Source: Saccharina japonica (taxonomy: Eukaryota > Sar > Phaeophyceae > Laminariales > Laminariaceae). Taken from it: 64,000 nucleotides of DNA. The DNA lies in contig MEHQ01004429.1 of NCBI GenBank assembly GCA_008828725.1, positions 124,001-188,000 of the forward strand. The letters run 5' to 3'. The notes under the pieces are model-generated. The model did no database searches. It was not told the DNA's origin and worked only from the letters and a program-made list of their open reading frames with translations. Below, one piece after another: positions 1 through 11,812 of this stretch (positions are counted from its first letter, which is position 1; every line of letters begins with the position of its first letter). The translations under genes were made by a program, and so were the position numbers.

Positions 1-766
1 TCCTATACAAAGTCAAGACATTGCGATGAGCGACACAAAATCCTGATTTCCCACACCAATTTTTCGCTTTTTTGTCTGAAAGTTTTGGCACGTGATTCGC
101 AACGTTCTCGCCAAGAGATGTCTTCGTGCTCATTTTGATTTTTTCTTTTTTTTCCAATATGTTTCGGCCAAAACGTGATCCGCTGTTTTCTGAAAGCATG
201 AATATATTCACCGCATCTTGAAAAAATTAAAATGAGCACAAAGAAAGGTCTCCGTTATACACTGGAGAAGCCCCACACGAATTTTCAGTTCGAAATTCGC
301 AAAAATGAGCTGGGAAAATGCCGGCAAACACAACCTGATCCTTACGCTCAGACCAGCTCGTAGTGATACCCATTGCTGTCTCTGGAAGTGGCCACACCAG
401 AAATTAAATCAATTCATTGGAGGCTGTCGCCCATATGCAAGTCCGCCTCGGAGGCGGTTTTTAGCAGGATGCAGCTCACCCTGCATGCGACTCGCCCAAT
501 ACCTCACGGCGCTTCGCGCTTGGTGCGAGCAATGTCTGCCTGGTTGGTGAAAACCCAACGTGCTCCGTCCCGGCATTGTAGGGATGCGAGGGTCTATGGT
601 CATACGACTACGGCCGTGCACGACATGAGTGCCCCCCCCCCCCCCCTCGACTATGGTCATGCATGGCATTAAAACACCCCCCCCTACCCCCCTCCCTCTT
701 GACCTTCCCTCCCGACTTCTCGTTGTGTGGCACGCGTTTTCTTTCGTCGCGTGGATCGAACCGCAG
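1..766. other. No gene recognised upstream of the Sec14-like exons
   Basis: I see no convincing exon here. The stretch contains one copy of the dispersed G/C-tract repeat (about 432-665), described separately. The upstream exons of the Sec14-like gene must lie here unrecognised or to the left of the window. Confidence 0.5.
432..665 (+). repeat. Dispersed retroelement-tail repeat with C-tract (copy 1)
   Basis: This segment matches, at recognisable but diverged identity, the region 3' of the retrotransposon reading frame at 45858-46060 (that element is on the minus strand; this copy has its tail sense on plus). Shared landmarks are a 'gcagctcaccctgcatgcga' block, a 'gggatgcgagggtct' block and the 'gactacggccgtgc' block, ending in a run of Cs. 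Related fragments occur near 4985-5055, 15702-15783, 16430-16545, 17804-17900, 19885-20010, 40765-40985 and 45858-46165. Confidence 0.7.
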
Positions 767-3700
767 GGGCGACAGCTGTGGGGCGTGGGTTCCGTTCGGC
801 AGATGAACATCGTCGTCGATCGCGTCGGCGCGGGCCTGAAGAACCAGGACCCGAGGCTGCTGTCGACGATGCTCCCGGTATTCCGAGACGCGTACCCCGA
901 CATCGTCTACAGGTAAGGAGCGGCTGAAAGCGTGCGCGCCTTCCTTTTTTCGCGGGCGCTAGAAGGGTGTGGCGGGTGATGCGCTCGGCACCGGGGACGG
1001 CGCGGTAGCCGGATATACTCCGGTCGTAATAATCCATAGCATAGGATCTCGAGATTGTATTATACCCGGGCAGTCGGGAAGCTTTTTGTTAGTAGTACTT
1101 GGCTTAATACCGTACGCGTGAAAGCACCCACCCTGTGCCTGGTAGTAAGCAATCCCTATCAGGCCCACACTAACCCTACGTTTTACTTGGTGCCGATGTG
1201 ACCGGGTGTAGTGTTTCCGCTGGCCCCTCCATGAGGCAGCCCGCCGGGAAAATCACGTGGTTGTTCGGGCCCGGACTACAGCAGTAGCTATAAAAGTACC
1301 CAGTGTACCGAGGTCCTGCCGAGCTCAAGGTTTTTTCGCCCACGCACCGTCAATGTTATTGGCGCTGTGTATATAGGTATCGTATTGCGGAGCACGATAT
1401 ACTCTGCAGTATGCTGCTGCAGCGTGAGCACACGCAGTGGCACCACGTATCATGAGCAAGGTCGCAGTATATATCTTCAAGCTGATTATCCGTGTATCGG
1501 TCGCAATTTGCTGTAACGTTTGTACCTGACAGTTTCTTGTGGCGTTCTGGACCTTCAAGACCCACAAAAGGAAATTCGTCCATTATAAGAGCTCCTATTC
1601 ACAGTTCAACGTGTGCATCATACTTCGTATGTAGTTGAATACCACTCTGGACGGCAATATAAGGACCGTTTGGGTATAACCATGAAGAACAAACGGTTCT
1701 TGAATTTCCGTCCAGAGGTGTACGTGGTACGGGCTATTTGAAGCAGTACGTACTATTTGCGGCAGATCTTCGAGTTCGTTGAAGCCTTCTTAACATAAGT
1801 TAAAATAAAGTCTGAAACAAAGTTGCATGAAATAAAGTTGTAAGAAATAAAGTTACCAGTATATGATTGCTGCAAGTCTAATGTTTTTGAGCTCCCCCTG
1901 TGGAGCTCACTCCACATGTTCTCTACGTAGTGACCGATCTCACGCGACCATTACTATTTAGTTCTCACTTTCCCATAAGGTGTCACTCTCCTCCTGTAGA
2001 CTTGTTTGGACTTCTTCTAGAAACCACTTCTCCACCAGCGCGCTGCTTTTTTTTGCCACGCCTGTGTGTGCAGTATTTCTACGGGTGCAGCGGGCTCACT
2101 TGCATCATTAGTAGCTACATCGACAGCGTTCGCTGTTCTCTGTAAATCAGCTCTTGCGTTCGCTTGCCCACCATGTGCCTCGTTATCAACATTACACAAG
2201 AAGTTGCTCTGCTTATCGTGGTGTGCACTCTTTGGCGATACAAACTATATACGGGTTCGACGATACACTCTACCGCCGATAATTCACATCGTATCAACAG
2301 CAAGCACACGGGGGCGCAAGCTCGACGCTCGCGCGCAACAAGGCAAACATATCTCGACTGCAGTCAAGGTATATATACCACACGAATTTCGACAAGCGTG
2401 TGTGACCTCGCGGCCCGTTGAGTACTGCACAACACGGTATCACCCGGGTGGGATAAGATAACACCTCCCCCCCCTCGGCCGAAATTCGAAGCTGGTTTTC
2501 TCGACGACGGGAAGAAATGCTAACGCTGATAGACGCCTCTAAGGAAAAATCTCGACTTCGCGAGATTGCCCAGGAGAATGCTAACGCCGTTACAGATGCC
2601 TCTATATGGAAAGACCTCGACTCGCGAGATTGTTACAAAAGCCACCATTATGTCGTCGTGTGCGCACGCGCCCCCCCCTTGTTGTGGAGAAAAATGGCTC
2701 AGGAATTAATTCGGTCCAGGGGGTGTGTTATCGTGTCACCCGTGTGATAACGGTACTGTGTTATATCACCCCCCGGTGATAAGGTATTGTGTTATATTAT
2801 CACCCGTGTGATAACGGTACTGTGTTATATCACCCCCCGGTGATAAGGTATTGTGTTATCTTATCACCCGTGTGATAACGGTATGTCGGCACGAGGGGCT
2901 GCTTCGTGAGGCCGTGATCTATGAACACCGCGGAAAGGGCCTGAAAATGAAGGTGTTTGTTTTCCCCACACCCGCGCGAAATCCTGACTCAGATCGGTGG
3001 ATGGGGCAGGCGTAACTTTCGCCCGAACGATGCAGCAGTGTATCTCGACTGCGGGCTACTTTTTTGCGGGACTACGTACTTTCTCGGAGCGTGCATCCTT
3101 GAACATCATCCCCGGTGTTTCCGTCTGGCCAGAGGCCTAATGCGGCCGCCGTGGTTCCAACTCCCCTAGCCTGATCTTGCGCTCTATTGCCACTTGACTT
3201 TATTTGCGCTCGTATATACCAGGTATAGGCTACGTAGCTTGTGCTGCACTTTTTTTTATTTTCTGTTTTTTTCCTCCGGACCGGTAAAAATATAGCTTAA
3301 GCTCACCACACTTTCACATACCGGTATAAAATACGTGCTGCATCGCGCGTGCACTTGGCTCTCTCTCGCGCGCGCTGGCAGGTGCTACGTCGCCCCAACG
3401 AGCTGGATTTTCCGGTTCGTGTGGATCATCGCCGCGAGGCTCGTCGACGACCGCCAGAGGAAGCGGGTGCTGTTGCTCCTTGGAGAATGGTGCGTCGGGT
3501 ACTACATAACGCCCCGGTAGTTTTTGGCGACGAGGCGTCAGTCTTGTTCCGTATGTCACCGTTGTCGCTTTCTTCGGTCGCCGGTGTTGTGAAGCATGTA
3601 AACTATATTGACGTACGAGGTCGTTTGAACTAATTATCAGAACGCTGAGCTACAGAAGTGTTGCATAACATGTACCTGGTAGACTACATTTCGTGAGGTC

Positions 3701-4834
3701 GCTACGAAGAGCTGTTTTTAGGATCGTTGAGCCGCAGAAGTCTTGCCGTACGTTTGCCCTCGTTGTATTGTTTTCCCCCCCTGGGTGCATGTCGTTGCAT
3801 ACTGTTCTCCTCTCTTTGCTTGTTGTCGCCTACAAAAACACCTGTACAGTAGTTACGGATAATCATACGTGATAATGGGAACTCAAAAGCATGGCGCGGC
3901 TTCCTGCCCCATCAAAACGTGCCCTGTGCACGTATGGAGCTCAACGCTCACTGGGGATAGCGTGGCGCTGCTTGCGAGGTCCTGCAGTGTAATTTCCGTA
4001 TGTATGGATATTTTGGCGGAGGTATTCAGGAACTACAGCAAGATCGGTGTCCTAGCCGTTTATTTGTGCTGTATAACATACAACAGCTGCAGTCCAAAGT
4101 GAACTTCCGATTAGTTGCATGAGGCCATGACGGAATGGGCCTTCCTTAGCCGTTGAGCATGGTATGCGGCTCTCGAAGCGCGCGGGCAGGGCGTGGCGTG
4201 CCTGCGGAAACCACCTAATGAACATCGACGCCGCCGGATGGCAGGACTCCTCAGGCGCCGTAGCGATGAGAGGCATTGATGTTGCTGGGAGGGCGGCCGT
4301 TCTCATTCTATGCCCCGTGCCCGCCTGGCATATAGGGCGAGTGGGTGTATCGAAGCGCGTTCGTGGCAAGGAAGGATGGTACTCTGAGTGACCTACGAGT
4401 ACATATAGGGATTATTTTGCAAGACGCCAGTGATGGGGATGTCTGTCGAGCTCGCTTGCATTTTCTTCTTCATGTTTATTTGTCTTGTCTCGCCCTTCTT
4501 GCGAAAAGAGTCGTTATGCACTATTAGTAAGAGCGTCCGCTGCGTGCCGAGTGCATATGGTGTCATCCCCCATCCTGCTGCATGGCCCAATCGTCGAAAA
4601 ATGGACTTCGATGCCCATTGTTACTACGTACTGTTAAAACGAACGGTGTTATTGACGCTTGTTGTTTTACCGTTTTATTTGTTGTTTTCTTTGCTTTGCT
4701 TTGCTTCGTTTTTACCTGCTCGCCGACAAATCAGGAAGCTTCGCCTGCTGGAAGACTTTGATGCGTCCACCCTGCCCTTGCACCTCGGGGGCACAATGGA
4801 CGCCTACCCTCCTGTGCAACCACCTATCATGTAG
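767..4834 (+). CDS. Sec14-like CRAL-TRIO domain protein, 3' exons
   Basis: Three exons can be joined: 767-912 (803 is an alternative start), 3382-3489 and 4735-4834, giving 117 residues and a TAG stop. Phases match at both junctions (2 then 2), with donors GTAAGG and GTGCGT and acceptors GCAG and TCAG. The product carries the second half of a CRAL-TRIO lipid-binding domain: the strand-helix 'MNIVVDRVGAGLKNQD', the 'FRDAYPDIVYR' helix, 'APTSWIFRFVWIIAARLVDD', then 'RVLLLL' and the signature 'LPLHLGGT' near the C-terminus. Proteins of this family bind phosphatidylinositol or other hydrophobic ligands in a closed pocket and move or present them between membranes; the particular ligand cannot be told. 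The N-terminal CRAL-TRIO-N helices are missing, so upstream exons lie beyond or unrecognised in the first 766 bases. Intron 1 (2.5 kb) holds a MITE and a 64-bp tandem repeat. Confidence 0.78.
1641..1722. repeat. Short TIR element, family D, copy 1
   Basis: An approximately 80-base element with imperfect terminal inverted repeats: it opens 'ccactctggacggcaatata' followed by 'aggaccgttt', and closes with the reverse complement ('aaacggttcttgaatttccg' then 'tccagaggtg'). It is non-coding and lies in intron 1 of the Sec14-like gene. The same TIR is found at 7602-7682, 18030-18111 and 32353-32432, which identifies a mobile MITE-like family rather than a chance hairpin. Confidence 0.7.
2433..2755. 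repeat. GATAA-rich TIR element, family E, copy 1
   Basis: The ends resemble each other inverted: the left end reads through 'cacccgggtgggataagata', the right end through 'gtgtgttatcgtgtcacccg'. The interior shares the 'cgaaattcgaagctg' and 'ctcgac' blocks with copies at 38867-39100, 58423-58640 and 59382-59600. No coding potential is visible, so it is a non-autonomous element. Confidence 0.55.
2737..2883. repeat. 64-bp tandem repeat, 2.3 copies
   Basis: The motif beginning 'cacccgtgtgataacggtac' starts at 2737, 2801 and 2865, an exact 64-base period with one or two mismatches. Each unit is itself built from small palindromes around 'tgataa/ttatca'. It abuts the right end of the TIR element and looks like an amplified terminus. 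Confidence 0.85.
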
Positions 4835-7161
4835 TTATTATGTAGTGGCCTTAACGTTCGGGAAGGAGAGGAGAGAGGAGGGCGGAATTAACAAGGGGGG
4901 GCGTTAGAGGAGACAAAAGAGGCGTGGAAGTGTGACGATCTTAAGCTTTATTTTTACCAATCGGCCGGAGGATACAAAATCAAAAGGGGGGGGGGAGGGG
5001 GGGGGGGGACTCATGTCGTGCACGGCCGTAGTCGTATGACCATAGACCGGGGGGGGGAGGGGGGAAGTGGTTTTATGTTTGAAGGTTCTTGGGAGATTGG
5101 GTTGTTTTTGCTGTACGTCTGCTTGATGTCGAGAGGTCGTTGTCACTGACGGCGTTGAACCGGCGCTTACTTGAAGCGACTATCGATGCACGATGTTTAG
5201 CGGTGGCGTGTGCTCGAGCGATCCCGCTCCTGAGAAAACAGAGCCCTCTCTGGTTACTTTTTTTGTGTTTGCCTTGGGGGAGTTACAGTAATTTACAGCA
5301 TGTTTAATTACCAGACCAGTATTACGTCGTTTCAGTGTTTCTCGCGTATAAATTAGTAACAACAGCAGCCGCGATTTATTTTCGCTGCGTCGATAACATG
5401 AGACTGGGGTCTAAGTTTTTTTTTTTTCGGTCGCAGAAAACACACAACGAGAGGAAGTTCAAGCATAACGTTGATGTGCCCCGCTATAAAGTCGTGCAAG
5501 TGTCGAGATACCGCCCGTAGATGATGTTTGGCCACGTCATACTGGAGGACCAGACAAGTTACAGTAGCTGCTGCCTGTAAGAGTTGTGGACCACTTGCTT
5601 ACCGTGTGGCTGGATGGAAAGGTCCTTGTTTTGGAAAGGATATTATCGGAAACTGCCGACCGCCTTTCTCCTCTCTCAGGACCTGAGGTCGGGCTACTGT
5701 ATTATACAAGAACGAGCTGATATATTTTCCACCATCTCACTAAACGACAGGGTATGAGCCTCGATAAACGTAGTACACCAGGTGCCAGGTAGTGCGCAGT
5801 GAAGCGAAGGTCGCCGGCCGAGGTTTAGACATGAATAGCTCGGGGTTGCGGATCCCCAGAGCGGCGCCCGATCGCGCGCTAGGTAAAAACATAAATAATG
5901 AAAATGCAAGCATCGATGGCAGAGATGGCCCCATGATGAGTTGGAGCCAATACAATGTGTAGGCGTTCTACAGTCAGTACTGCTGTAGTCAGTATCATTA
6001 TGATTTACCTACCCTAGACACCAAGCCAGAAAACAGAGCTTGCGAGGGAGAAATACTGGCCATCCCACCCACCCAGCTTATGCATGCAGTAGTTTCTGTG
6101 TTAACAGCCTTTCTTTGCGGTCGAGGAACTTTGTGAGCTTAATAATGTGTGTCTGAGGCAATGTACCCGGGCTGCAATAAAAGCCTTCGATTTTTCTGCC
6201 CAAAACAAGCAAGAATAACAGAAGGAGGCATCAATAATTCCAGAACACCCTACCCGCCCTACGAGTACATGCTGGTTAGTTTATGTGCCGTGATCTGTTT
6301 TTCCAGGATTGCTGCCGCGCTGAGTGCTCAGCGCTCAGGGCGGAAGTGGTTCTCGGGCGAGACCCTCCACAGCTTCGGGGCAGGAGGCCTCATCTGATCC
6401 AATACTTAATTTACATGGTCGGCGAAGGCGCAGGATAATAACAGACAACTTCCCCGGGGTACTCGTATCATGCGTACATCATGCCTCTGGTACATGTACT
6501 CGTAGGGGTACCAGGTACACAAGAGGCATAATGAGCAACTGATCCCGGGCTTAAATCTACCAGGATGTTAGGGCGATAGTTTGTTCCTTTTGGCCAGCGG
6601 TACGTACATACGGTAGCACGTGTGATCGAGCTATCCAGAGGCAGTGGGCAGAGTGCGGAAGTTTACACAATGCATAGGTATTGTACAGTAAAACGAGCAT
6701 AATAACGAAAGCCGCCGACATGAAGTCAACTACAGTACTACTGCTGTACTCGTGGCTGAAGGTTTACTCGTAGGTCTTCCGCCGATCGCCCGCCATAAAA
6801 GCATCACCAGATCCGTGGGGATATACAAAAACAAAAACATAAAAACAAAGATCGTAAATTATCGGATTTTTTCGGCACCAGAAACGTTTCGAGTTCCTGT
6901 TCGACGAAAAACGTGAAACGGCTGGAAACAACAGACGCGGTGCAACTAAAATGTCATCGTTGGCTTATTATTGCTCCGGACGACTTGCGATTTAGCTCTG
7001 GGCTCTCCTCGCGGAACTACTCGTACTGTAGTTACACAGCACCTCATACTATATATGCTTTTGTAGAGATAAGCATTGCCGGCTGCCTGGTTCCGCACGC
7101 GCTGAATCCATCAACCCAAAACAACGAACGAAGTGTGGATTTTACAAATTTCCGACGAGAA
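4835..7161. other. Intergenic stretch without recognisable gene
   Basis: Between the Sec14-like stop and the ankyrin start I find no exon with family resemblance. It contains poly-G tracts and a short fragment (4985-5055) of the dispersed retroelement-tail repeat. The last 250 bases before 7162 share a diverged duplicate at about 12050-12245. Confidence 0.5.
6870..7100 (+). repeat. Upstream segment duplicated at about 12040-12250
   Basis: The blocks 'gaaacggctggaaaca', 'tttagctctggg' plus 'ctcctcgcgga', and the 'gagataa..ttgccg.ctgc.tggtt' stretch recur in the same order and spacing at about 12058-12243. The segment precedes the ankyrin start codon, so it is either the 5' region duplicated to the far side of the gene or a dispersed repeat that supplies the 5' region. 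This is why I prefer the ATG at 7162 to the in-frame start at 6913. Confidence 0.6.
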
Positions 7162-10100
7162 ATGGCCGCGCAGGCGAGCCAACCAACGGCTAGCCAACCA
7201 ACGGTAAGCAAGATAGACATACACGAAGCCGCCGGAGAGGGACGTCTGAGCGACGTCAAGGCGTATCTCAAGATCGGGGGGCTCATCGACAAGCGAGACG
7301 CCGACCGGTGGACAGCTCTTATGCTGGCGGTGAGGGAGGGTCACCTCGAGGTGGCGAAGGTTTTGCTCCGCAGCGGGGCGACGCTTGAGGCGCGAGACAC
7401 GGACAAATGGACGGCAATGCACGTCGTGGCCGCCAACGGCCACCCGCAGTGCTGTCAGCTGCTCTTGGATCGAGGAGGGAACCCTAGGGCCCTCGACGAG
7501 AACAGAAGGACGCCGCTTCATTGGGCCACGAGGTGCGGAACAGGCGGTGAACGTTGAGCGCGTTGCCTGGTGCGATATCGCGCGCGGAACTGTACGAGTA
7601 CCCACTTTGGACGTAAATGTAAGGATCGTTTAGTCTTTATTTGTATAATGAAACGGTCCTTATATTTGCGTCCATAATGGTAGTGGTGAGGCAAACAACC
7701 CTCGCAATCTGCATGCGCAGAGTTGGAGCTCTGCGGTAGCACAGCTCTACGGCAGATCTCATCTCTAGAGCTCTGCTATAAGCTTGGATCTCTCCTCCTT
7801 CAACAGACTGTAGAAGGACAGATATTCATGAGAGCACTGTTATTGGGATGTGATATTAGTAGCACACGGCGGTAAAAGGTGTCGTACGTAGCATCGAACG
7901 GTACAGCGGCGTCAAGAAATAACCACGCACATAAAACGTATGCCATGGAGTACATACGTGATACGGGGTTATAGATATATGCGAGCGTATAGATGTATAG
8001 ATATTAATAGTTGCTTAGGATTTTTATTTTTAGAAGAAGTTATGTCACACATACTTCTGTGGCAAGTGATGTAAATATATGGCGGAATAGGGGAATCTCA
8101 ATAGTCTGCTGAGTTCCCCTTTCGTAGCACTGCATGGTGTGCCCTTCATCTCCCTTGGTTTCTGCGCCCTAGGTATGCTCTCCATGGAGTGTGAGCGACA
8201 GCTAGGAATGGACTAATAGTATGATGGACGAGAGTCTTAGCACCGACACAATGATTCCCAGGGTAATCGATCGATCTTTTACCGCGATAGCTCAGTAGGT
8301 AACACCCTCACATATGGCGTCGTCGAGGACACGGGTTCGAATGTCGCTTCGAACGTTTCTTTTTATAGAAACGCATGCGCGTGCTTCCCTAAAAAACACG
8401 CCTCCCTGGTTCCCCAGGTATTGAAACGAAGTGAGTAGGTCAACGTGCGGCGCAACCGGTACCGGCGTCCCCAAAATATCCTGCCGTTCAAAGGGGGGGA
8501 GAGTGTTACAAGGGTTAACCTGGGCTGGGTATTCGACCGATATTTTACCATGGCATCAACCATGGCATCAGTCATTGCGTCACCCATCGCAAAACTGAGG
8601 AGCTATACATGCATGCGTACCCGACCCTGCGTACCCAATATATTTGAACCCGATATGTATTTACAATAATAGATAATACTATAATGTGTACGATACCTAC
8701 GGCTGTATAATGGCCCATGGGGTTTTGTATCGGATCTGTGATAACAATGTTTCTCCGTGTCGGTTGTTGGGTGAAGTGTATAGCTCCTATAATATAATCA
8801 AGTGAGGACCAGTGAGGCACAAAAAAAAGCGAAGCGTTATGTCCCTTTCGCTATCAACGTCGTAATACATAGTTGATTATCAGGTCGACGGAAGGGCGCA
8901 CCGGCGGAGGTCTGGAACTATTAATAGATGTGCATCAAAATGTATGTACGCGAAAAAGCAAGTGCAGTGCCCACTTGTTCACTCGCCTGCCCCCAGCGTC
9001 TACCTCACAGCCACGCGAGCATAGCGGACGCACACGGGGCGAACGGCACGACACTGCCTGCTGTCGGCTAGGATAGGCCTAGAGGCTAGGCTATCGCTGT
9101 AGACTATCTATTTGATAGAGTTCCTGTACTACCATCAAGTGAAGGCGCTCATAAAAACTAGGTGTAACGAATGTACAGTACAGGACACCTAATAAGAAAC
9201 AGGCTAATAAGAAAGACAGGCTCGGATTTAGAGGAAAATAAGAAAATCGGGAGTCGTTATCTCGAAAGTAGTGTAGAAAGCACCCTCTCTTAAATAAGAA
9301 ATCCAGCCTGTGGACCCTATTTCCTGTTTCTTATTGGGTGTCCTGTACCGTACCCCTACCGCCGTGGTATGCATCCTTTATGAGGTACCAGGTACAGTTC
9401 ATGTCAGGCTATTTATTTCTCTCAATGGAATCCGACGCAAGTCGACGCGGGAAGAAAGTGCTGAAATCTTCTCCAATAAAAATGCAAGGCAAGAACCGTA
9501 GTGGGGGAGGAGGGAGAAGAGCCTACTTTGTGACCCCGAATTTGAGTTACGACTGGGAAGGAGAGAGAAAGGAAGGGCGAAGATAATAAATGGGGTGGAC
9601 AAAAAAAAATGTGACCTGCGCCCCCAACCTTTGAGTTGAACGTGCGATGGGGTGGGTTCTACGGGGGTGTAAACACGGTCAGCACAGCTGCCCCGATTAT
9701 TCCAACGTCTACAATACTTGTAGTCCCAACACTTCTACTCTCCGTAAACTCTTCCAATTGGTTATGCTTTGCGCGTATACTTGTAGTCCCAACACTTCTA
9801 CTCTCCGTAAACTCTTCCAATTGGTTATGCTTTGCGCGTGAACATGCGCTACACAGATACGGGTACGCAGCGGTTGTCGAGCTGTTGCTGAGACGCGGGG
9901 CAGACGCCAATTTCAAAGACTCGGACGGCAAGACTCCGCTGGATGTCATCGGAACGGACCTGGAAGAGGACGCTCGCGAAATAGTTCGCACCCTGTTGCT
10001 CGAGCACGCGGAGAAGATGAGGAGCACCAAGCAGCGTCGGGGGTCCTGCCCCGCCATCCCACGTACCACTCTCATCACCGCCATAGACGCTAGCGGTTTG

Positions 10101-11685
10101 AAAACGACGGCGACAGCTACGCCACCAGCAAAAGTTCCCGCTGATGAAAGTCACGCCTTCCTTCCGTTGCCAGCTGTAACCATTGTAAGGAGTGCTGTCG
10201 ACCCCGCAGGACCAAGCGGTACGGGCGGAGTGGACAATACAGGAAACCCCCGTCAGAGCGTGCCTGTTGCGGCTGCTGCTGGGGTGGTTAGCAAAGGGAA
10301 TCGTCGCGGGTCGTTCAGCTCGGCCGCGCACATTCGGGTGAGAGCGAACCGCGCCGTGACTGCACGGAGGAGCGTTTCTCGTACGTATTTGGCTGTATAG
10401 GATGGAAATTAATGCTGTGTGGGGTGTTTTGCGTTGGACCAGTGTTTCCACAACAGCCAGTCGATACTGCGGTAGTACCGCGTTGTCTGCAGTCTCGTCC
10501 TCGTTGCAGGTGATACACCCCCTTCGGCCGCGTGCACGGAGAATCTCGCTACGTACAGAGCCGAAGTTGGCCGTGGAAACGAACCGTACACTCTTAACCC
10601 GAGAGCCTAAGTGCAAAATCGGCCAAGCGAAACGTAACCCTGCAGCGTCTCTGTCGGCCAAAAAGGAGTGTTTTAGCTTGGACGGACACGCCTATGTCTC
10701 TGCAACAGGACGAGTGACAAGTATATACGACATGCCAAAACACAGAGGATCGCCTGAGTTGTGAGCATTGCTTCGATCGCGATACTTAACTGAGGTTCTT
10801 TCGTTCAAATTTGCACCATTTTGCTGATTTTCATGTTTTTCCTGATTTTCTTTACAGAAAAAAAGAGAAAAATCAGCAAGTATATATTCGAAAATAATGG
10901 CCCTAACTTGGGGAAAGCGGGAAACAATCACCATCGACGACGTTAAGACCGAGCCTGAAAAATTGAAAAAAAACATAACTCAGACGATGCAGTCCCCCCT
11001 CCTGTATGCAAGGTGTTCACGAAGGTTGCCCTAGCTGGTTGCAACACTGTAGTACTAATGTTTTTAAACCCCCTAGTGAATGAGCTGCTATTCGGCAAAT
11101 TTACCCGGTAGCGCCCAGCCGGCTGCAGTTTTTGTTAGTTGGACCTGCCCCTTGTAAATGTCGCTTTATAGTGTCACTCCCGCCCCCTCCCCCTGTTCAA
11201 TTTCTACCGTACAACAGGATCATCCTTTTAGACATGGCAAGGACCAAGCCGCACCACCAGGAGCTTCTTCTCCAGAGGAGCCGACATCGACGAGTGCCAT
11301 GCGTGGACAAATGCCGGGACAGTCAGGTTCAGGAGTGCCTCTAGGTCGAGATACACGCGATGCCAACTCGGAGAGGTTAGACAGCACGACGAAGGCGACG
11401 GTGGCAGCTGCGTCAGACGGCGTTGCGGGTGGTGCACCACTTAGCGGCGGGGGGGAAGGAGGAGGAGGAGGCCGTCACCTCAACGAGGACAAGCGGAAGG
11501 ACGATAACGATGACGACGTTATTGCCATGCTGAAGCGGGCTTTGCAAGTTGCCGAGAACAGGGCGCAGGAGGCCGAGCAATCGCGTTCTGACGAAGAGGT
11601 TTTGCGGCGGAAGGAAGAGGCTAGGGTACGGGCCCTGGAAGAACGCGTTGCCGATCTAGAGAGAATGCTACTGAAGCAAGCATAA
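7162..11685 (+). CDS. Ankyrin-repeat protein with C-terminal coiled coil
   Basis: Proposed exons are 7162-7546, 9871-10337 and 11218-11685 (1320 bases, 439 residues). Phases match at both junctions; the second uses the strong donor GTGAGA at 10338. Residues about 15-165 form at least four 33-residue ankyrin repeats, seen in 'DRWTALMLAVREGHLEVAKV', 'DKWTAMHVVAANGHPQCCQL' and 'NRRTPLHWATRC', the fourth repeat being split by intron 1, followed by a capping repeat 'GKTPLDVI'. A low-complexity Ser/Pro/Gly linker follows. The last 50 residues are charged heptads ('RRKEEARVRALEERVADLER') forming a probable coiled coil ending KQA. Ankyrin repeats bind other proteins and the coiled coil suggests self-association; the partner is unknown. 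If the second donor is not used, translation stops at 10400. The start at 7162 is chosen because upstream in-frame sequence belongs to a repeated segment. Confidence 0.8.
7602..7682. repeat. Short TIR element, family D, copy 2
   Basis: Opens 'ccactttggacgtaaatgta' and closes with its imperfect reverse complement around 'aaacggtccttatatttgcg'. It lies in intron 1 of the ankyrin gene. Confidence 0.7.
8281..8355 (+). other. tRNA-like segment with A and B boxes (SINE head or tRNA relic)
   Basis: The stretch carries a good RNA polymerase III A box ('tagctcagtaggt', 8288-8300) and B box ('gggttcgaatg', 8333-8343) at roughly tRNA spacing. The acceptor, D and T stems do not pair properly, so it is not a functional tRNA. 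A run of Ts follows at about 8359. A tRNA-derived SINE head or a decayed tRNA copy in the ankyrin intron fits best. Confidence 0.45.
9176..9349. repeat. TIR element, family A, copy 1
   Basis: A 175-base element with terminal inverted repeats: it starts 'gtacaggacacctaataaga' and ends with the reverse complement 'tcttattgggtgtcctgtac'. A second copy with the same ends and interior ('gggagtcgttatct', 'agtgtagaaagcaccctctc') lies at 49811-49991. It is non-coding and MITE-like, within the ankyrin intron. Confidence 0.85.
9428..9610 (+). repeat. 5'-truncated copy of SINE-like repeat
   Basis: The block from 'gaatccgacgcaagtc' through 'gggcgaagataataaatggg' and an A-rich tail matches 57268-57440, where the same body follows a tRNA-like head. 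This copy lacks the head. A third partial copy is at 33243-33375. Confidence 0.7.
9715..9840. repeat. 63-bp perfect tandem duplication
   Basis: Two virtually identical 63-base units (9715-9777 and 9778-9840), each beginning 'tacttgtagtcccaacactt', end 30 bases before the second ankyrin exon. They sit in intron 1 just upstream of the 3' splice site at 9870. The near identity implies a recent duplication. Confidence 0.95.
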
Positions 11686-11708
11686 AACGGCAGCAACAGC
11701 ACTACTAT

Positions 11709-11812
11709 TACGGAGGACCATAGTAAATAGGTCCAGATAATGTTAGTAAATCTAGGTAACCATATAGGTTTATGTATGTACCGTAGGTCCTATTTACTAC
11801 GGCCCCCCGTGA
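11709..11812. repeat. TIR element, family B, copy 1
   Basis: About 100 bases with inverted ends 'ggaccatagtaaataggtcc' and 'ggtcctatttactacggccc'. It starts about 25 bases after the ankyrin stop codon. Other copies are at 13007-13100 and 16656-16755. Confidence 0.8.

Noticed and set aside
10338..10400. Read-through end of the second ankyrin exon
   Set aside because: A stop at 10400 is possible, but the GTGAGA donor at 10338 joins in phase to a long coiled-coil exon at 11218, so the spliced model is preferred.
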